Positions 60,677-64,000 of a stretch of 64,000 nt of DNA are shown here, in pieces. Under the pieces are notes generated by a model. It saw only the letters and a program-made list of their open reading frames with translations, made no database searches and was not told the origin of the DNA. This stretch comes from Gp13-AA77 sp036521995 (GTDB lineage Bacteria > Acidobacteriota > Terriglobia > UBA7540), in NCBI GenBank assembly GCA_036521995.1, contig DATDGR010000233.1, positions 14,713 through 78,712 on the forward strand, read 5' to 3'. Position 1 is the stretch's first letter. Every line of letters starts with the position of its first letter. A program made the translations under genes and the position numbers.

Positions 60677-60686
60677 GGAGGTGCTA

Positions 60687-61628
60687 ATGAGCACAATGGT
60701 AGAAACCCTGACTCGAACGCGCGATGTCTTGAGCGGCGGGGAGTGGAATCCGGCGGGGATTCGCGACCTGTACCATCTGGCTGCGGACGTCAAGCTGCAT
60801 CCCGAACGGTACCGGAGCGCCCTCGCCGGACGCTCCGTAGCCATGATCTTTGAGAAGCCTTCACTTCGCACGCGTGTTACGTTTGAGGTGGGTATTCAGA
60901 ACCTGGGCGGGACGGCGGTGTTCCTCGATCATGAGCAGTCACGTCTTGGGGAGCGCGAGGAGATCAAGGATGTGGCGCGGAGCTTGGAGTGCTGGGTGCG
61001 GGGAATTGTGGCGCGCACATTCGAACACGCTGTGCTCGAAGAGCTGGCCGAGTATGCAAGCATTCCCGTGATCAACGCGCTCTCCAACCGGTTCCATCCC
61101 TGCCAGGCTCTGGCGGATTTCTTCACGCTTGAGGAACTCTTCGGCCACCTGCGCGGCTTCGAGATGGCTTACGTGGGCGATGGCAACAACATGTGCCACT
61201 CCCTGATGCTGGCGGCTGCGCGCCTGGGCGTCCATTTGCGGGTGGCCACGCCAGTCGGCTACGACCCGGACCCTGCGGTCGTGAACGAGGCGCGGCGCGC
61301 CGCTCGCGAGACACGCGGTCACATCGACGTGGTCACTGATCCGGCCGAGGCTGTCCAGGGCGCGCGGGCCGTCTACACGGACGTCTCGGTGAGCATGGGG
61401 CAGGAGCAACAGGCCACCGAGCGCGAGCCCATCTTTGCACCGTATCAGGTGACGGAACAGCTGATGGAACTGGCCGCGCCGGACGCCATCTTCATGCACT
61501 GCCTGCCCGCCCATCGCGGTTCTGAAGTGGCTCCGGCGGTCATCGACTCCGAGCGATCGGTGATCTATCATCAGGCGCAGAATCGGCTCCACGTTCAGAA
61601 CGCGATTCTGCTGACCTTGCTCGATTGA
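60687..61628 (+). CDS. argF: Ornithine carbamoyltransferase
   Basis: A 313-residue enzyme making citrulline from ornithine and carbamoyl phosphate. The carbamoyl-phosphate loop reads EKPSLRTRVTFEVG (S-x-R-T-R, Ser about 59), HPCQALADF is the second signature, and the ornithine site is HCLPAHRGSEV (Cys about 272). The HCLPAHRG form and the lack of an acetylornithine-type insertion argue against the acetylornithine variant. ATG 60687 has GGGAGG six bases upstream; the in-frame GTG at 60681 overlaps that site. It lies 10 bp after argD and 10 bp before argG. Confidence 0.94.
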   Translation: MSTMVETLTRTRDVLSGGEWNPAGIRDLYHLAADVKLHPERYRSALAGRSVAMIFEKPSLRTRVTFEVGIQNLGGTAVFLDHEQSRLGEREEIKDVARSLECWVRGIVARTFEHAVLEELAEYASIPVINALSNRFHPCQALADFFTLEELFGHLRGFEMAYVGDGNNMCHSLMLAAARLGVHLRVATPVGYDPDPAVVNEARRAARETRGHIDVVTDPAEAVQGARAVYTDVSVSMGQEQQATEREPIFAPYQVTEQLMELAAPDAIFMHCLPAHRGSEVAPAVIDSERSVIYHQAQNRLHVQNAILLTLLD

Positions 61629-61638
61629 GGAGAAACTG

Positions 61639-62844
61639 GTGCCCCACAAAGTTGTGCTTGCCTATTCTGGCGGGCTGGACACTTCTGTCATCATCCCCTG
61701 GCTGAAGGAAAACTACGGGTGCGAAGTCATTGCTATGATCGCCGACGTGGGCCAGCAGGAGGACCTCGAAGCGGCCCGGTGCAAGGCCTTGGCGACGGGG
61801 GCCTCGACCGCCTCCATCGAGGACCTTCGGGAGGAGTTTGTCACCGGCTACGTTTGGCCCACCCTGCGCGCCGGCGCTGTCTACGAGCATCAGTATCTAC
61901 TGGGGACGTCGATGGCCCGGCCCGTGATCGCCAAGCGCCAGGTGGAGATCGCCTTGAAGCTCGGCGCCGATGCGGTGGCGCACGGCTGCACAGGCAAGGG
62001 CAATGATCAGGTGCGCTTCGAGCTTACCTACAAGGCTTTGGGCCCGGGCCTCAAGATCATCGCTCCCTGGCGCGAGTGGTCGATCCAGTCGCGTGAAGAT
62101 GCGATCGCCTATGCGCGGGAACATCATGTGCCCGTCGAACAGACGAAGGCCAACATCTATAGCCGCGATCGAAACCTGTGGCACCTCAGCCACGAGGGCG
62201 GCCGCCTCGAGAGTCCTGCCAACGCTCCTGAAGAAGCCATGTGGCAATGGATTACCTCGCCTGAGAAAGCGCCTGAGGGGGGAGCCGAGGTCGAGATCGG
62301 ATTTGAGGCCGGCATTCCGGTTTCGATGGAGGGCCGGGCAACCGGTCCCGTCGAGCTCATCGACCGGCTGAACGCGCTCGCGGCGGCGCACGGCGTAGGC
62401 CGGATCGACATCGTGGAGAACCGTTTGGTGGGCATGAAGTCGCGCGGGGCTTACGAGACCCCCGGCGGCACGCTGTTGGTGATCGCGCACCGCGAGCTGG
62501 AGACGCTCTGCCTTGACCGCGAAACCGCGCATTTTCAGCAAGCGCTCTCTCAACGCTACGCGGAACTGGTCTACTACGGCCTCTGGTTCACCACCCTGCG
62601 GGAATCGCTGGATGCTTTCTTCAGCGCGTCCCAGCGGCGAGTGACTGGGAACGTCGGCCTTCGGCTCTACAAAGGCAACGTGACTGTAATCCGGCGTTGC
62701 TCGCCGCACTCGCTCTATCGCTCCGATCTGGCCAGCTTCAACATGGCTCGCTACAATCCGAAGGACGCGGAGGGGTTCATTAACCTTTTCGCCCTGCCGG
62801 TCACGGTACCTGAGGGATCGGGCGCTGAAACGGACAATCAGTAA
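61639..62844 (+). CDS. argG: Argininosuccinate synthase
   Basis: A 401-residue ATP-dependent ligase joining citrulline and aspartate. The PP-loop is KVVLAYSGGLDTSVI at the N-terminus, followed by YLLGTSMARPVIAKRQVEIA, HGCTGKGNDQVRFELT and YSRDRNLWHLSHEGG, all diagnostic. GTG 61639 is preceded by GAGGAG; the enzyme is normal in length (about 400). It is 10 bp after argF and its TAA shares one base with the argH ATG. Class is the type I ArgG. Confidence 0.96.
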   Translation: MPHKVVLAYSGGLDTSVIIPWLKENYGCEVIAMIADVGQQEDLEAARCKALATGASTASIEDLREEFVTGYVWPTLRAGAVYEHQYLLGTSMARPVIAKRQVEIALKLGADAVAHGCTGKGNDQVRFELTYKALGPGLKIIAPWREWSIQSREDAIAYAREHHVPVEQTKANIYSRDRNLWHLSHEGGRLESPANAPEEAMWQWITSPEKAPEGGAEVEIGFEAGIPVSMEGRATGPVELIDRLNALAAAHGVGRIDIVENRLVGMKSRGAYETPGGTLLVIAHRELETLCLDRETAHFQQALSQRYAELVYYGLWFTTLRESLDAFFSASQRRVTGNVGLRLYKGNVTVIRRCSPHSLYRSDLASFNMARYNPKDAEGFINLFALPVTVPEGSGAETDNQ

Positions 62845-64000
62845 TGAACGCTCCCGGGGCGAAGTTGTGGGGTGGAAGGTTTGAGCGGCCACCGGATGAG
62901 GCCTTCTACGAGTTTCAGCGATCCTTTCCTTTCGATCGCCGTCTTCTGCCCTACGAACTTAGGGTGAATCGCGCTTGGGCCAAGGCCCTTGAGGCGGCAG
63001 GTCTGCTCACCGCCGAAGAGCTGGCGCGCTTGCTGGACACTCTGGATCGCATCGCGAGCCGGGCTCAGTCCGACCCGGCCTGGGTCGAGACTTCCAAGGC
63101 CGAGGACGTCCACCATTTCGTGGAGACGGCGCTGGTCGAGATGGCTGGTCCTACGGGTTGGAAGATTCACACCGGCCGCAGCCGGAACGACCTGGTTGCT
63201 ACGGACTTCCGCTTGTTCATTAAGGATGCCGAGGCCGCTGTGTGCCAGGCAACCGCTCGCCTGATTGCCTCGCTGGTCGATCACGCCGAGGGCCACCTGA
63301 GCATTCCGATGCCCGGCATGACGCACCTTCAACACGCCCAACCCATTCTTTATGCTCACTTCCTGCTGGCTCACGTGGCAGGTTTCTTTCGTGACGCGGA
63401 GCGTCTCCAGGCCGCTCGCCGTGCCGCCGATCTTTGCCCGCTCGGTTCGGCGGCTCTCGCCGGCACAGCTTTCAATATTGACCGGGCCTTCCTGGCCCGC
63501 GAGCTCGGGTTCGCGGGCGTCATTGCGAACAGTCTGGACGCTGTGAGCGCCCGCGATTTCGCCCTGGATTATCTTTATGCACTGTCGGTGCTGGCCACGC
63601 ACTTGTCGCGGCTGGCGGAGGACTTTGTCCTGTTTGCCTCAGCGGAGTTCGGTTTCGTCACCCCCGGAGACGAGCACGCAACGGGAAGCAGCATTATGCC
63701 GCAGAAAAAGAATCCCGACGCCTGGGAGTTGATTCGAGGCAAGACGGCGCGAGCCACGTCGGCCCTGTTTGGCTTGCTGACCACGCTCAAGGGGTTGCCC
63801 ACCGGCTATCAGCGTGACTTGCAGGAGGATAAGGAGCCGCTGTTTGTCGCGCACGACCAGACGCTAGCGGCAGTGCGCGTGGCCGGGAGCGCGGTTTCCA
63901 CCATGCAGGTGAATGAGGGGCGGCTGCGCCAGGCGGCCTCGGACCCCGGGTTGCTCGCCACCGAAGCGGCGGACTTTTTAGTTCGGCGCGGCCTGCCTTT
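62844..64000 (+). CDS. argH: Argininosuccinate lyase, N-terminal part (runs off the window)
   Basis: The frame is open from ATG 62844 to the window end (385 codons; the family is usually about 460), so the C-terminus is outside. The product begins MNAPGAKLWGGRFERPPDEAF and carries EDVHHFVETAL, HTGRSRNDLVATDFRLF, MPGMTHLQHAQPILYAH and the signature GSSIMPQKKNPD of the aspartase/fumarase/ASL superfamily, with the catalytic Ser in that loop. It cleaves argininosuccinate to arginine and fumarate. Its ATG overlaps the argG stop, so translation is coupled. Confidence 0.95.
   Translation, partial: MNAPGAKLWGGRFERPPDEAFYEFQRSFPFDRRLLPYELRVNRAWAKALEAAGLLTAEELARLLDTLDRIASRAQSDPAWVETSKAEDVHHFVETALVEMAGPTGWKIHTGRSRNDLVATDFRLFIKDAEAAVCQATARLIASLVDHAEGHLSIPMPGMTHLQHAQPILYAHFLLAHVAGFFRDAERLQAARRAADLCPLGSAALAGTAFNIDRAFLARELGFAGVIANSLDAVSARDFALDYLYALSVLATHLSRLAEDFVLFASAEFGFVTPGDEHATGSSIMPQKKNPDAWELIRGKTARATSALFGLLTTLKGLPTGYQRDLQEDKEPLFVAHDQTLAAVRVAGSAVSTMQVNEGRLRQAASDPGLLATEAADFLVRRGLP

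Noticed and set aside
60687..61628. ArgF as N-acetylornithine carbamoyltransferase
   Set aside because: The substrate motif HCLPAHRG and length fit ornithine carbamoyltransferase; no acetylornithine-type insertion is visible.
1..64000. tRNA, rRNA, CRISPR, insertion sequence or prophage
   Set aside because: No tRNA-like GGTTCRA plus acceptor pairing outside genes, no repeat-spacer array, no transposase or integrase motif seen by eye. A covariance search (tRNAscan-SE, Infernal) would be decisive.

Overview
The window looks like chromosomal DNA from a GC-rich Acidobacteriota bacterium, probably an uncultivated Terriglobia-type lineage. No rRNA or taxonomic marker is present, so this rests on lineage-typical families: two TonB-dependent receptors with carboxypeptidase-regulatory-like N-termini, two large FtsX/MacB-type orphan permeases (the ADOP family), a GloVer tandem-repeat protein, and a membrane-anchored winged-helix regulator of the type common in acidobacteria. 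No complete insertion sequence, prophage, CRISPR array, tRNA or rRNA was seen.

Layout. 1-7.1 kb (+ strand unless noted): end of coaD, an aspartate-type aminotransferase, a mannose-6-phosphate isomerase, a Tat-exported TIM-barrel isomerase, a TonB receptor (- strand) and a TSUP transporter. 7.2-21.5 kb: a long - strand block holding a small unknown gene, prfB (with its programmed frameshift), lnt, a SPOR protein, slipin, nfeD, a TPR protein, a methyltransferase, a PDZ/GAF/SpoIIE phosphatase, a cytochrome P450, phhB and a MobB-like P-loop protein. 21.6-28.8 kb: an MBL-fold hydrolase, an S41 protease, a secreted GH13 glucosidase and an atypical S8 protease. 28.8-33.1 kb: a gene-free kilobase with a MITE-like element, then cstA-ybdD, a FeoA-like orphan and a SYLF protein. 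33.1-41.3 kb: a gene-poor kilobase, an intact ADOP permease, a frameshifted ADOP permease, an RND adaptor lipoprotein without a pump, and a GT-rich repeat region. 41.4-49.2 kb: a large TonB receptor divergent from a winged-helix regulator, then a class A penicillin-binding protein. 49.3-54.1 kb (- strand): sdhC-sdhD-[four-helix-bundle element]-sdhA-sdhB-thiL. 54.2-56.4 kb: two exported proteins. 57.0-64.0 kb (+): the arginine operon argR-argC-argB-argD-argF-argG-argH, with argH running off the end.

How genes work together. The arg operon encodes most steps from N-acetylglutamate to arginine under its own ArgR repressor; ATGA or TAATG junctions couple argR/argC, argC/argB and argG/argH. The sdh genes encode a four-subunit succinate dehydrogenase. 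Slipin-NfeD is a familiar membrane quality-control pair and sits with cell-envelope genes (SPOR, Lnt). CstA-YbdD is a peptide/pyruvate uptake pair.

Most notable observations: (1) a four-helix-bundle (23S-IVS type) gene inserted between sdhD and sdhA, with 33-bp inverted repeats abutting its start and stop codons exactly, so that the sdh mRNA could fold it out on a long stem; (2) three genes with a -10 hexamer exactly 6 nt before the start codon, suggesting leaderless mRNAs; (3) an S8 protease whose catalytic His position reads Glu; (4) a 10-bp-phased tandem TTACGTAAC operator-like site; (5) a two-hairpin MITE-like element; (6) a promoter with an overlapping dyad in a gene-poor region. Three single-base deletions in short homopolymers (one in an ADOP permease, two in the four-helix-bundle gene) may be decay or assembly error.
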